Shown piece by piece: positions 34,321 to 42,802 of a DNA stretch of 64,000 nucleotides. The notes beneath the pieces were generated by a model that saw nothing but the letters and a program-made list of their open reading frames with translations, ran no database searches and was not told where the DNA came from. The stretch's first letter is position 1, and every line of letters begins with the position of its first letter. This DNA is from Acutalibacter sp. (lineage in GTDB: Bacteria > Bacillota > Clostridia > Oscillospirales > Acutalibacteraceae): the NCBI GenBank assembly GCA_020025775.1, contig JAHHRN010000007.1:62001-126000 (forward strand), given 5' to 3'. The translations under genes and the position numbers were made by a program.

Positions 34321-34372
34321 TTTGGAAACCCGCAGAACAGAGCTCTGCCGGCTTTGCTATATGAAGATTTTT

Positions 34373-35167
34373 TTAAGAAAGTAAAACCGCGTCGGTTTCT
34401 TCCTGCACACCGGCAACCTCGGCAAATTTTTGCAGAAGCTGGGTTTTGGTAAGCTTCTTCTTTTCCTCGCCACTGATGTCTAAAATAATCTTTCCGGCAT
34501 TCATCATAATGAGACGGTTGCCGTGGCGAATGGCGTCATGCATATTGTGGGTAATCATCATGGCGGTAAGGCCGTTTTCCTGCACAATCGCGTCGGAAAG
34601 CTCTAAGACTTTCGCGGCTGTTGCAGGGTCAAGCGCCGCGGTATGCTCATCTAAAAGCAAGAGCTTCGGCTTTTGTAGAGAAGCCATTAAAAGGGTGAGT
34701 GCCTGTCTTTGACCGCCGGAAAGTAAGCCTACCTTCGCGGTCATACGGTCCTCTAATCCGAGTCCCAGTCTTTCTAATTTCTCTCTGTAAAGGGCTTTTT
34801 CCTTTTTGGTTACGCCCCAGGAAAGCCCTCTTTTTTGTCCGCGACGAGCGGCGAGCGCCAGATTCTCGATGATTTGCATATCCGGCACAGTGCCGAGCAT
34901 CGGGTCTTGGAATACGCGACCGATGAATTTTGCACGTTTGTGCTCGGGAAGTCCTGTCACATTTGTGCCGTCAATGGTGATGGAGCCTTCATCAATCGGC
35001 CAAACACCGGCAACCGCATTCAGCATCGTGGATTTTCCGGCGCCGTTTCCGCCGATAACGGTGACAAAATCACCGGGGTTTAAATGTAGGCTTAAATTGG
35101 AAAGGGCAGTTTTTTCATTGATTGTACCGGGGTAAAATGTTTTGGAAACATTGGAAAGTTCAAGCAT
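34373..35167 (-). CDS. ABC transporter ATP-binding protein (TrpZ-like)
   Basis: 264 residues from MLELSNVSKTFYPGT at 35167, which has GGAGG upstream; the frame extends earlier without support. Walker A GGNGAGKST, signature LLSGGQRQALTLLMA, Walker B LLLLDEHTAALD, H-loop MITHNMHDA. DEHTAALDP is typical of ATPases in TrpXYZ/BMP-type uptake systems. It overlaps the permease stop by eight bases. Confidence 0.92.
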   Translation of the reverse strand: MLELSNVSKTFYPGTINEKTALSNLSLHLNPGDFVTVIGGNGAGKSTMLNAVAGVWPIDEGSITIDGTNVTGLPEHKRAKFIGRVFQDPMLGTVPDMQIIENLALAARRGQKRGLSWGVTKKEKALYREKLERLGLGLEDRMTAKVGLLSGGQRQALTLLMASLQKPKLLLLDEHTAALDPATAAKVLELSDAIVQENGLTAMMITHNMHDAIRHGNRLIMMNAGKIILDISGEEKKKLTKTQLLQKFAEVAGVQEETDAVLLS

Positions 35168-36152
35168 GCTGTGCCTCCTTTGCTTTTTTCTTTGCGCCTT
35201 TTTCGGCACGTTTAAAGGAATTGCGGCTTCTTGCCTGTAAATTCGGAACGGCAAGGAAAATCGTAACGATAATTGCGGTGAATAATTTTAAATCGTTGGG
35301 GTCTAAGCGAAGCCATAAAATCACGGTCATGGCGATGTAGTAAATCACGCCGCCGAGTGCAATGAAGCCTAAACGAATGGCGAAATTACAGCCTTTTTTG
35401 AAAATCGCATCGCAAAGCACTTCGCCGATGATAATGGCGGCAAGACCGATGACCACGGCGCCTCTGCCCATATTGACATCGGCAGTACCCTGGAACTGAG
35501 TCATGAGCGCACCTGCCAAAGCGACGATGCCGTTGGAAAGGGCAAGACCAATCATTTTCATGGTGTTGATGTTGATACCCTGTGCTCTTGCCATGGCGGC
35601 GTTAGAGCCGACTGCACGAAGGGCACTGCCGCGCTCTGTACCGAAGTACCAGTAGAAAAGTGCAATGACAAGAAGAACCAGAACAAAGCCGACAGCAAGT
35701 GCCTCGTTAATATATAAGGAGGACATCAAGAGACCCTTGCCGTGGGTTTTGCCTTCAAAGAACATGCCGAAGGTGCGTACACTGGCTGTGCGGTTGGATT
35801 GTCCCATAATCCGTAAGTTCACAGAGTAGAGGGCGAACTGCGTTAAGATACCGGCTAAAATTGCGGGGATGCCCAGCTTCGTGTGTAAGAAGCCGGTGCA
35901 CATACCGGTTACAATGCCCACCAGCATGGCAATAAGGGTAGCGAGCCATGCCGGAAGTCCTGCCATTATCAGCATGACGGTCACTGCACCGCCGATGGCA
36001 AAGGAGCCGTCTACGGTGAGGTCCGCAATATCGAGTAGGCGGAAGGTGATGTATACACCCAGTGCCATAAGACCCCAAATCAGTCCCTGTGCTATGGCAG
36101 AGGGCATCCGGGAGAATAAGTTTAAAATATCTAAAGATGCAAAGTATGTCAT
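35160..36152 (-). CDS. ABC transporter permease (TrpY-like, BPD_transp_2 family)
   Basis: 330 residues, about eight to nine membrane spans. The LIWGLMALGVYITFRLLDIADLTVDGSFAIGGAV opening is characteristic of branched-chain-type permeases paired with TrpX-like binding proteins. A basic cytoplasmic tail (KRAEKGAKKKAKEAQ) ends the protein. Middle gene of the substrate-binding/permease/ATPase operon. Confidence 0.92.
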   Translation of the reverse strand: MTYFASLDILNLFSRMPSAIAQGLIWGLMALGVYITFRLLDIADLTVDGSFAIGGAVTVMLIMAGLPAWLATLIAMLVGIVTGMCTGFLHTKLGIPAILAGILTQFALYSVNLRIMGQSNRTASVRTFGMFFEGKTHGKGLLMSSLYINEALAVGFVLVLLVIALFYWYFGTERGSALRAVGSNAAMARAQGININTMKMIGLALSNGIVALAGALMTQFQGTADVNMGRGAVVIGLAAIIIGEVLCDAIFKKGCNFAIRLGFIALGGVIYYIAMTVILWLRLDPNDLKLFTAIIVTIFLAVPNLQARSRNSFKRAEKGAKKKAKEAQHA

Positions 36153-36181
36153 AAGTTTTCTGCCTCAAGTTTGTGTTAAGA

Positions 36182-37153
36182 TTATTTTTCGATTTCTACA
36201 TAGCCTTCGGGAATGCTCAGACCGAAAGTCTTGATTTTGTCTGCGTTTACCTTTTTAATCGGATTCTCAAAGTATTGAATCGGCATAGAGGAAATCTCTT
36301 TTTCACCCTTTAAAATCTCCACTGCCATTTGACCGGTTGTGCGGCCAAGCTCGTAGTAATCAATGGTGAGGGTGGAAACGCCGCAGGCTCTGCAGATGGA
36401 TTCTTCGCCGGCGATAATCGGTACGTTTGCGGTTTCGGCAATGTTGTTGATGGCCTGTGCGCAGGTAGCGGCGGTGTTGTCGGTCGGAATGTAGAGTACA
36501 TCGTTTTCACTGCAAGCAAGGGCGGTAACAGCGGAAACATCGTTGGAGTCGGCGAAGGTGTAAAGCTTGACTTGAAGACCGTTTTTTTCGAGCTCTGTCT
36601 TTACAACATCGGCTTGGTATTTGGAATTCGGCTCTGCGGAGCAGAAGAGGATGCCTACGTTTTTAGCTTCGGGGAAGAATTCTTTTACCATGGCTGCCTG
36701 CTGGTCGAGCGGTGCTAAATCTGCTGTACCGGAAATGTTGCCGCCGACTGTGCCGTTAAAGTCTGGGATTTCGAGTGCCACACCGTATTCGGTAACGGCA
36801 GTGCCGAGAATCGGAATATCTACGGTAGCGGTTGCCGCCGCCTGCAAAGAGGGGGTAGCGTTGGCTAAAATCAAATCTACGTTGTTGGCGACAAAGCCGG
36901 TGCAAATTACGCCGCACTGGTTGATGTCGCCGGAGGCATTTTGGTTATCAAAGGTGACCTGACCGGGCATTGCTTCATTTACGGCATCCATAAAGCCTTT
37001 TGTTGCAGCATCCAGTGCCGGATGCTGTGCACTTTGGCAAATGCCGATGGTATATTTTTTATCAGCACTGTTGGTATTTGTCTTTGCATTGCAAGCCGCA
37101 AAGGACAAAATCATCGTTAATACAAGGCCGATAGAAATGAGTTTCTTTTTCAT
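36182..37153 (-). CDS. ABC transporter substrate-binding lipoprotein (TrpX-like)
   Basis: 323 residues. Signal peptide with lipobox SFAAC (Cys21) makes it a membrane-anchored lipoprotein. Family hallmarks of PF04392: YTIGICQSAQHPALDAATKGF, ILANATPSLQAAA, PILGTAVTEYG, VGILFCSAEPNSKYQ. Relatives bind tryptophan or other aromatic or purine-like ligands. No T-box leader precedes it, so tryptophan specificity is not supported by regulation here. Confidence 0.92.
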   Translation of the reverse strand: MKKKLISIGLVLTMILSFAACNAKTNTNSADKKYTIGICQSAQHPALDAATKGFMDAVNEAMPGQVTFDNQNASGDINQCGVICTGFVANNVDLILANATPSLQAAATATVDIPILGTAVTEYGVALEIPDFNGTVGGNISGTADLAPLDQQAAMVKEFFPEAKNVGILFCSAEPNSKYQADVVKTELEKNGLQVKLYTFADSNDVSAVTALACSENDVLYIPTDNTAATCAQAINNIAETANVPIIAGEESICRACGVSTLTIDYYELGRTTGQMAVEILKGEKEISSMPIQYFENPIKKVNADKIKTFGLSIPEGYVEIEK

Positions 37154-37207
37154 AATTTTTCTCTCCTTTGTTCTTCAAGCCTCGGGGCTTGAAAAGTGAT
37201 TGACATT

Positions 37208-37236
37208 AGTATATACTATGTACAAGCATATGTAAA
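37208..37236 (-). promoter_or_regulatory. Promoter of the TrpXYZ-type operon with LysR-like palindrome
   Basis: Minus-strand TTTACA, 17-base spacer, TATACT. The -10 box is within the 12-base perfect palindrome TAGTATATACTA (37207-37218), a plausible binding site for the divergent LysR protein. Confidence 0.65.
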
Positions 37237-37283
37237 CTTGATAGTTTTTATCGTTACCATAGAAAATCTTAATGGAGGAAAAC

Positions 37284-38156
37284 ATGGAATTACAGAACTT
37301 AAAAACCTTTGTAGAAGTGGCAAAACTCGGTAGCTTTACCAAAGCCGCCGAAAGCCTCGGTTATGCACAGCCGACGGTTTCTTTCCAGATTCGACAACTC
37401 GAAGAAACGCTCGGTGTTCAACTGTTTGACAGAATCAATCATAAAATCGCGCTCACCGATTCAGGACACAAGGTGTTATTGTATGCGGATGATATTTGTC
37501 AGCGTGTGCAAGATATGCGCGAAGAAGTGGTGGCACCGCAATCGGTTAAGGGTACTGTGCGTGTCGGCATGGCGGATTCCACCTGTAGCTGGTTTTTAGA
37601 AGACCAGTTTTTAGCCCTGCGAAAGCAATATCCCGATATTTCACTCGAAATCACCACAGGCAGTACGGAAAATATTCTGTATCTTTTAGACCAAAACCAA
37701 GTGGACCTTGCCTATACCTTAGACCGTCACGTCTATCATAAGGACTATATTATTGCAGGCGAGGAGCAAATCGACACGCACTTCGTTGTTTCGGCGAAAA
37801 GTCCGCTCGCAAAGCAAAAAAAGCTCACGCTGGAAGAAGTCACAAAGCTGCCTTGTATCTTAACCGAGCAGGGCATGAGCTATCGCCGCATTTTAGAGCA
37901 GGATTTGGCGCGCTATTCCCTGCAAATCGACCCGATTTTAGAAATCGGTAATACAGATTTAATCGGACGCCTTGTGTCCCGCGGTATCGGCATTGCATTT
38001 TTGCCGGATTATGTCACCGAGCAAAAGGTGAAAAAGGGCGAACTTGCCTATCTCGAAGTAGAAGGATTGCAGGTGGAAATTTGGAAACAGCTCCTCTATC
38101 ATCGCCACAAATCCCTCTCGAGACCCATTCGCACCGCCATGTCATTTTTTATTTAA
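37284..38156 (+). CDS. LysR family transcriptional regulator
   Basis: 290 residues from the ATG at 37284 (GGAGG at the right distance; an ATG 12 bases earlier overlaps the ribosome site). Winged helix MELQNLKTFVEVAKLGSFTKAAESLGYAQPTVSFQIRQLEETLGVQLFDR, then a periplasmic-binding-like effector domain. Divergent from the TrpXYZ-type transporter, its probable target. Effector unknown. Confidence 0.95.
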   Translation: MELQNLKTFVEVAKLGSFTKAAESLGYAQPTVSFQIRQLEETLGVQLFDRINHKIALTDSGHKVLLYADDICQRVQDMREEVVAPQSVKGTVRVGMADSTCSWFLEDQFLALRKQYPDISLEITTGSTENILYLLDQNQVDLAYTLDRHVYHKDYIIAGEEQIDTHFVVSAKSPLAKQKKLTLEEVTKLPCILTEQGMSYRRILEQDLARYSLQIDPILEIGNTDLIGRLVSRGIGIAFLPDYVTEQKVKKGELAYLEVEGLQVEIWKQLLYHRHKSLSRPIRTAMSFFI

Positions 38157-38220
38157 ATGGACGTCTAAAGTCCGGTAGTATAGGACAGCAAAAACGATGC
38201 TCTCCAAAGCATCTTCTTAA

Positions 38221-38439
38221 AGAAAAGCAGTCTTACAGTCGGAGATAAAACGATTTCTGCCGGTGCTTGTGGAAAATGTGAAGGGCGACAGCCTAGCGAC
38301 TGTGGCTTCCAACGATTATGAGGAACACGACGTGCAGATCACCGCGGTGATAGGCAAAAACAAGTCACCCTATCCAAACGCCCCCTTGCGGTCTGTGGGA
38401 AGATATGTTCAGACAAAGAAGATAAACAAAAAGCCTTGA
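38221..38439 (+). pseudogene. Degraded gene remnant (no start codon)
   Basis: An open frame of 72 codons with no usable start after an upstream stop. The translation has coding-like composition, e.g. KAVLQSEIKRFLPVLVENVKG then DSLATVASNDYEEHD and SPYPNAPLRSVGRYVQTKK, and ends in a terminator hairpin. I do not recognise the family. It is probably the C-terminal end of a deleted gene. Confidence 0.4.
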
Positions 38440-38467
38440 AGCAACTAAGCTTCAAGGCTTTTTGTCC
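38425..38467. terminator. Strong terminator hairpin at the remnant end
   Basis: Perfect stem AAAAAGCCTTGAAGC / GCTTCAAGGCTTTTT; works in either direction. Confidence 0.88.
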
Positions 38468-38499
38468 GTATAAAAGATAAATTTCACAGCATCACAGGT

Positions 38500-38535
38500 A
38501 AAAAAAGCAAATTGTCGCGGGACTATAGGGATATT
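38500..38535 (-). terminator. Probable terminator of the lipoprotein gene
   Basis: AAAAGCAAA / TTTGCTTT outer stem with T-run on the minus strand, 20 bases past the lipoprotein stop. Confidence 0.5.
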
Positions 38536-38554
38536 TTGCTTTTACATCATGCTT

Positions 38555-39268
38555 TTAATTTATAGCTTTAAGCTCCTCCACCTGTAAGTCCTCTAACACA
38601 GCAAAAGCAATGTCCGCAGAGGAGACTTCTGCTTTCCCGTCATCAAATCCGACTGCCATATAGGGAATATCCTCTCGCACGCACCAAACTGCTTGATAGT
38701 CCTTATCCAAAAAAGCAATATCAAAGGTTGCAACGGCAATTTTACCGCTTTTGCCTTCTCGAATTTCGCATTGATAGTTGGTGACATATTGCTTATCTGT
38801 ATGGGTTGGTAAGCTTTCGGGAAAAAGCTCCAGTGTATAAGAATTTAATAAAAAGTTCACGTGGTTATAAATATGTTCCTTGAACGGCTCCTCATCTCCG
38901 TTGAAAACACCATGATACATAGCCTTCAGCTTGTCGCGGTCTAAATCAAAGGTGCCGATTTGATAGTTGGAGCGCAGAAAGTGGTCTATATGGAGAACAT
39001 AGGGTAAGGCTTCAATTCTATTGGAAAACATATCCTCGTTTACCGCAGTGGATATGGCTAAGATTTCGTAGCCGTCGTTCTCTGTAGTTTCCCAGTTTTC
39101 CGGAAGAGAAAGCGTATATTGAAGCATATCGTCCTGGCTGTTTTGCTCCACGTGCTGCGTTAGTGCAATATTTTTTGAACCCTTTTCGCCTTTATGGCTT
39201 TGACAGCCGCTAAAAAGAAACATGAAAACAAGAAGAACACTGCAAATGCGCATAAGCCTGTTTTTCAT
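38555..39268 (-). CDS. Lipoprotein of unknown function
   Basis: 237 residues with a classic lipoprotein signal (VLLVFMFLFSGC, Cys22). The mature part begins with a charged linker and contains YTLSLPENWETTENDGYEI, a motif reminiscent of surface proteins with a PsbP-like fold, but the family is not certain. Single gene with its own terminator. Confidence 0.75.
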   Translation of the reverse strand: MKNRLMRICSVLLVFMFLFSGCQSHKGEKGSKNIALTQHVEQNSQDDMLQYTLSLPENWETTENDGYEILAISTAVNEDMFSNRIEALPYVLHIDHFLRSNYQIGTFDLDRDKLKAMYHGVFNGDEEPFKEHIYNHVNFLLNSYTLELFPESLPTHTDKQYVTNYQCEIREGKSGKIAVATFDIAFLDKDYQAVWCVREDIPYMAVGFDDGKAEVSSADIAFAVLEDLQVEELKAIN

Positions 39269-39404
39269 CTAAATCTCTCCTTATGAATTGGTAATTCCAT
39301 AATATATCGTAAGGCATACAATGTCAAGAGCAGATCATACTTTCAAAATTTTTTACCATAGATTGAACAAAGAAAGGAGCAAGCCGTTTTGCGGACGATT
39401 CATA

Positions 39405-39451
39405 TAAAAAAAGAAGAGAACCTCATCGCGATTTACGCGTCGAGGCTCTCG
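39405..39451 (-). terminator. Terminator after tRNA-Gln
   Basis: Minus-strand stem GAGAGCCTCGACGCG / CGCGATGAGGTTCTC (imperfect) then a T-rich run, just past the tRNA 3' end. Confidence 0.75.
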
Positions 39452-39453
39452 AC

Positions 39454-39528
39454 TGGCTGGGGTGGCAGGATTCGAACCTACGAATGCAGCAGTCAAAGTG
39501 CTGTGTCTTACCGCTTGACGACACCCCA
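39454..39528 (-). tRNA. tRNA-Gln (TTG)
   Basis: 75 nt including encoded CCA. Acceptor TGGGGTG / CACCCCA (U1-A72, typical of tRNA-Gln), anticodon stem CAGCA / TGCTG with loop CTTTGAC (anticodon TTG), T-arm TAGGTTCGAATCCTA. Confidence 0.95.
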
Positions 39529-39540
39529 ATATGAAATTTT

Positions 39541-39595
39541 AAAAAGAAGAAAAGCTCTGCCCAAAAGCCTTACGGGCACGGAACAGAGCCTTTGT
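39541..39595 (-). terminator. Terminator between tRNA-His and tRNA-Gln
   Basis: Minus-strand stem AGGCTCTGTTCCGTGCCC pairing imperfectly with GGGCAGAGCTTTT, followed by CTTCTTTTT. Confidence 0.65.
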
Positions 39596-39599
39596 AATA

Positions 39600-39677
39600 T
39601 GGGGTGGATAGTCGGATTCGAACCGACGGTCTCCAGTGCCACAAACTGGCGCTTTAACCAACTAAGCTATACCCACC
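39600..39677 (-). tRNA. tRNA-His (GTG)
   Basis: 78 nt counting G-1 and encoded CCA. Acceptor GTGGGTA / TATCCAC plus the G-1:C73 pair that identifies tRNA-His. Anticodon stem CCAGT / ACTGG with loop TTGTGGC (anticodon GTG); T-arm GTCGGTTCGAATCCGAC. Confidence 0.95.
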
Positions 39678-39694
39678 ATATGAAAACGTTTAAA

Positions 39695-39771
39695 TGGCGC
39701 GCTGAGAGGGACTCGAACCCCCGACCCTCTGCTTAGAAGGCAGATGCTCTATCCAGCTGAGCTATCAGCGC
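39695..39771 (-). tRNA. tRNA-Arg (TCT)
   Basis: 77 nt with encoded CCA. Acceptor GCGCTGA / TCAGCGC, anticodon stem CTGCC / AGCAG-type with loop CTTCTAA (anticodon TCT), T-arm CGGGGGTTCGAGTCCCT. Confidence 0.95.
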
Positions 39772-39847
39772 ATTTTCAAACGCTTGATTATTATATATAA
39801 TAAAACGTATTTTGTCAAGTGTTTAAAGAGAAAATTTTAAAATTTCT

Positions 39848-39886
39848 AAAAAAACGGTATCTGCTTTGAAAACAGATACCGTTTTG
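39848..39886 (-). terminator. Terminator after the NSS transporter gene
   Basis: Stem AAAACGGTATCTG / CAGATACCGTTTT with minus-strand T-run. Confidence 0.88.
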
Positions 39887-39916
39887 CTTATGTAGAAATC
39901 TAATCTGCAAAAGACC

Positions 39917-41311
39917 TTATGCAGGGATGAACTTGGTTACTAAGCCGTAAATTAAGATACCGGCAACGATTACGGGAAGTACATAGGTCATGTAGCCACG
40001 AGCCCAATTTTGAACCTTGAGACCTTTGCCCTCGTTGGCTTCTGCTGTGAAGTTTTTCCAACCCCAAGCACGTTTGCCCGTGCAGAATAAAATGTAGATA
40101 AGAGAACCTGCCGGAAGAAGAATGTTGGAAACGACGAAATCTTCGAGGTCCAAAATGGCAGAGCCTTCACCGAAGGGCTGAACCATGCTGAGCAGGTTGT
40201 AGCCGAAAGCGCAGGGCAGGGAAAGAAGAATCATAGCGACGAAGTTTACAGCGCAGGCTTTCTTTCTGCTCCAACCCCAAATATCCATGCAGCAGGAAAT
40301 AACAACCTCGAATACGGCGAGAACCGTGGAAAGTGCCGCGAAGGACATGAATACGAAGAATAAGCTACCCCAGATTCTGCCGCCTGCCATGTGATTGAAG
40401 ATGTTGGGCAGGGTGATGAAGATAAGGGGCGGGCCGGCTGTAACTTCTACGTTGAAGGAAGCACAGGCGGGGAAGATGATAAGACCGGAGCAAATAGCTA
40501 CAAGCGTGTCGAGAACGGCAACGTTTACGGATTCACCAGCCAAAGAACGCTTCTTGTCGATGTAGCTGCCGAAGATGGACATAGCACCGATGCCGAGGCT
40601 GAGGGTGAAGAATGCCTGGTTCATAGCACCTACAATAACCTTACCGAAGCCGGAAGCTAAGCTGCCATTACCGACCTTGGCAACGTTGTCTAAGTTGGGC
40701 ATTAAGTAGAATTTAAGACCCTCATTACCGCCTTCCATGAAGATGCTGTTCACGGCAAGCACACCCATGATAACGAGGAGGGCAAGCATCATGTATTTGG
40801 TAACTCTCTCTAAGCCCTTCTGCAGGCTGAAGGAGCAAATGAAGAAGCCCACAGCCACAACGATAACCATGAAGAAAATTGCTTCATAGGGGTTACCGAG
40901 CATGCTGTTGAAGGTGTCGGCTACCTGCTCGGTAGAAGCACCTACGAACTGACCACCGGCGGTCTTGAAGAAGTAGTTCAGCATCCAGCCGGCAACGCTG
41001 GTATAGAACATCATGAGGATATAGTTACCTGCCATAGCGAAGTAACCGTGAATATGCCATTTACTACCCTTGGGTTCGATTTCCTGATAGAGTCTTGCAG
41101 GACTTTTGCGTGCCGCACGACCCATAGCAAATTCCATCGTCATAACGGGAATACCGAGGATGGCAAGGAATACTAAGTAAATGAGAATAAAGATCGCACC
41201 GCCGTACTGACCAACCATGTACGGGAATTTCCAAACGTTGCCGATGCCAATCGCACAACCGGCGCTCAACAGGATGAAGCCTAAACGGCTTCCGAGTTTT
41301 TCTCTTTGCAT
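39917..41311 (-). CDS. Sodium-dependent transporter, NSS/SNF family
   Basis: 464 residues, about 11-12 membrane spans. The neurotransmitter-sodium-symporter signature LGFILLSAGCAIGIGNVWKFPY at residues about 10-31 includes the sodium and substrate sites of TM1; TM6 region is AFFTLSLGIGAMSIFGSY. Bacterial homologues (MhsT, TnaT) import hydrophobic or aromatic amino acids. Substrate cannot be fixed from sequence alone. Confidence 0.93.
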   Translation of the reverse strand: MQREKLGSRLGFILLSAGCAIGIGNVWKFPYMVGQYGGAIFILIYLVFLAILGIPVMTMEFAMGRAARKSPARLYQEIEPKGSKWHIHGYFAMAGNYILMMFYTSVAGWMLNYFFKTAGGQFVGASTEQVADTFNSMLGNPYEAIFFMVIVVAVGFFICSFSLQKGLERVTKYMMLALLVIMGVLAVNSIFMEGGNEGLKFYLMPNLDNVAKVGNGSLASGFGKVIVGAMNQAFFTLSLGIGAMSIFGSYIDKKRSLAGESVNVAVLDTLVAICSGLIIFPACASFNVEVTAGPPLIFITLPNIFNHMAGGRIWGSLFFVFMSFAALSTVLAVFEVVISCCMDIWGWSRKKACAVNFVAMILLSLPCAFGYNLLSMVQPFGEGSAILDLEDFVVSNILLPAGSLIYILFCTGKRAWGWKNFTAEANEGKGLKVQNWARGYMTYVLPVIVAGILIYGLVTKFIPA

Positions 41312-41356
41312 AACGAATACCTTTCTTTTAAAAAATTTATGAACGAAGCGCAGTAC

Positions 41357-42766
41357 TTATTTTAAATAAAGATCTGCCGCTTTTTTCATCACTTTGGAGG
41401 CGATAGGTAAAGCTACCGAACCGCCGCTGCCGCCGTTCTCGGCGACTACCACAATGGCGTAGGGGAAGTCCTCTCGCTCGGAAAAACCGACGAACCAGGC
41501 GTGCGGTTTTTTGCCCCCGTTTTCGGAGCTGACTTCTGCTGTACCGGTTTTTCCGCACATCTCGAGTTTCGGGAATTTGGAATCACCGTATTTGTTTTTG
41601 ACCGTGGAACGCATCATTTTTTGCAGCTCTTTTGCAACCTCAGGGGTAAAGAGTGCTTCGGGTTCTGCATTTTCTTTCGGTCTGTCGGAATATATTTCTC
41701 TGCCGCTTTGCGAACGAATGCTTTCAACCAGATAGGGCATAGTCTTTTGTCCGTTGTTCGCAATAGAACCGATTATGGTCAGCATGTGGCAGGGATTTAC
41801 GAGGGTGGTATATTGCCCGATACCCGCCCAACCGAGGTCGAGGTCTGAGGCATTTTCTAGGGAAAATCGGCTCTTTGCCAAATGAATACTGCCGATGTCC
41901 ATCGAGGTGTTAAAGCCTAAGCGATTCATGGTTTCGCTCATGCCTTCCTTGCCGACTTCCACAGTAACCTTGGAAAAGACGCTGTTACAGGAAACGTTCA
42001 GTGCTTTTTCAAAATTCAGCTTACCGTGCTTGGCGTTACATTTTACAGAACCGCCGTCTATGGGATTTTCACCTGTACAGGTGTAATCCTCTTGAAGCAG
42101 GGAGGGCTTGTGCTCCATTGCCGCCGCAGAGGTTAAAACCTTAAAGGTAGAACCCGGTGTATAAAGTCCAGAGAAAAATCGGTTGAGGTATACACCGTCA
42201 TAAGCACCGGTTGTATCGTTTTGAATACTTTGTGTGGGCTTGTTGGCAATATCAAAGGCGGGCTTAGAGGCTACACAAACCAGTTGACCGGTTTTGTAGT
42301 TATAGACACCGACTGTACCCTTGTTTTGCCCGAGTGCATCGTAGGCGGCTACACAAAGGTCGGCGTTAATCGTGAGTGCCATATCGTTGCCCTTGCCATA
42401 TTTTTTTATGTCATACACACCGTTTGCAAAGCTGTAGCCAGTCAGTGCATCCTTATAAGTGGATTGCACACCCGTGGCAATGTAACCGCCGGCATCGCCG
42501 ACCACGTGCAGGGTGGCGGTACGAACTTTTTTGCTGTCGTTATAGACGCGCTTTCCGTCTTTGGTTTCGGCAAGTACCTCGCCGCGTTCGTCGGTAATGG
42601 TACCGGCGGCAATGAGTGCACCGCCCGAAAAGACGTGTCGGTTTTCCCGGCGCATCGCCCATTTATCGGCATTCACATACAGCGTGCCGAAGAGGATTCC
42701 CGAACCGACTAAGAAGACGGCAACCAATGCATAAAGCATAAGCGCTCTTCTTGAAATACTTTTCAT
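41357..42766 (-). CDS. Penicillin-binding protein (monofunctional transpeptidase, PbpA/FtsI-like)
   Basis: 469 residues from MKSISRRALML at 42766; an ATG six bases earlier is too close to AAGGAG. An N-terminal span (about 7-28) is followed by a short dimerisation-type domain and the transpeptidase domain with SxxK (Ser206-TFK), SCN (Ser259) and KTG (Lys406). It lacks the long pedestal of class B FtsI. It lies in one operon with a FtsW/RodA polymerase and a twin-FHA protein, a conserved clostridial trio for peptidoglycan synthesis. Confidence 0.92.
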   Translation of the reverse strand: MKSISRRALMLYALVAVFLVGSGILFGTLYVNADKWAMRRENRHVFSGGALIAAGTITDERGEVLAETKDGKRVYNDSKKVRTATLHVVGDAGGYIATGVQSTYKDALTGYSFANGVYDIKKYGKGNDMALTINADLCVAAYDALGQNKGTVGVYNYKTGQLVCVASKPAFDIANKPTQSIQNDTTGAYDGVYLNRFFSGLYTPGSTFKVLTSAAAMEHKPSLLQEDYTCTGENPIDGGSVKCNAKHGKLNFEKALNVSCNSVFSKVTVEVGKEGMSETMNRLGFNTSMDIGSIHLAKSRFSLENASDLDLGWAGIGQYTTLVNPCHMLTIIGSIANNGQKTMPYLVESIRSQSGREIYSDRPKENAEPEALFTPEVAKELQKMMRSTVKNKYGDSKFPKLEMCGKTGTAEVSSENGGKKPHAWFVGFSEREDFPYAIVVVAENGGSGGSVALPIASKVMKKAADLYLK

Positions 42767-42802
42767 GCGCATCGCTCCTTTCTATCGGAATGACCAAAAG
42801 CG

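Noticed and set aside
37154..37283. T-box or other riboswitch before the TrpX-like operon
   Set aside because: Only a short TTCAAGCC / GGCTTGAA hairpin is visible; no T-box GGTACCGCG-type bulge or specifier loop.
39389..39736. Plus-strand open frame over the tRNA cluster
   Set aside because: It lies antisense to tRNA-Gln and tRNA-His; its 'motifs' are tRNA T-arms read as protein.
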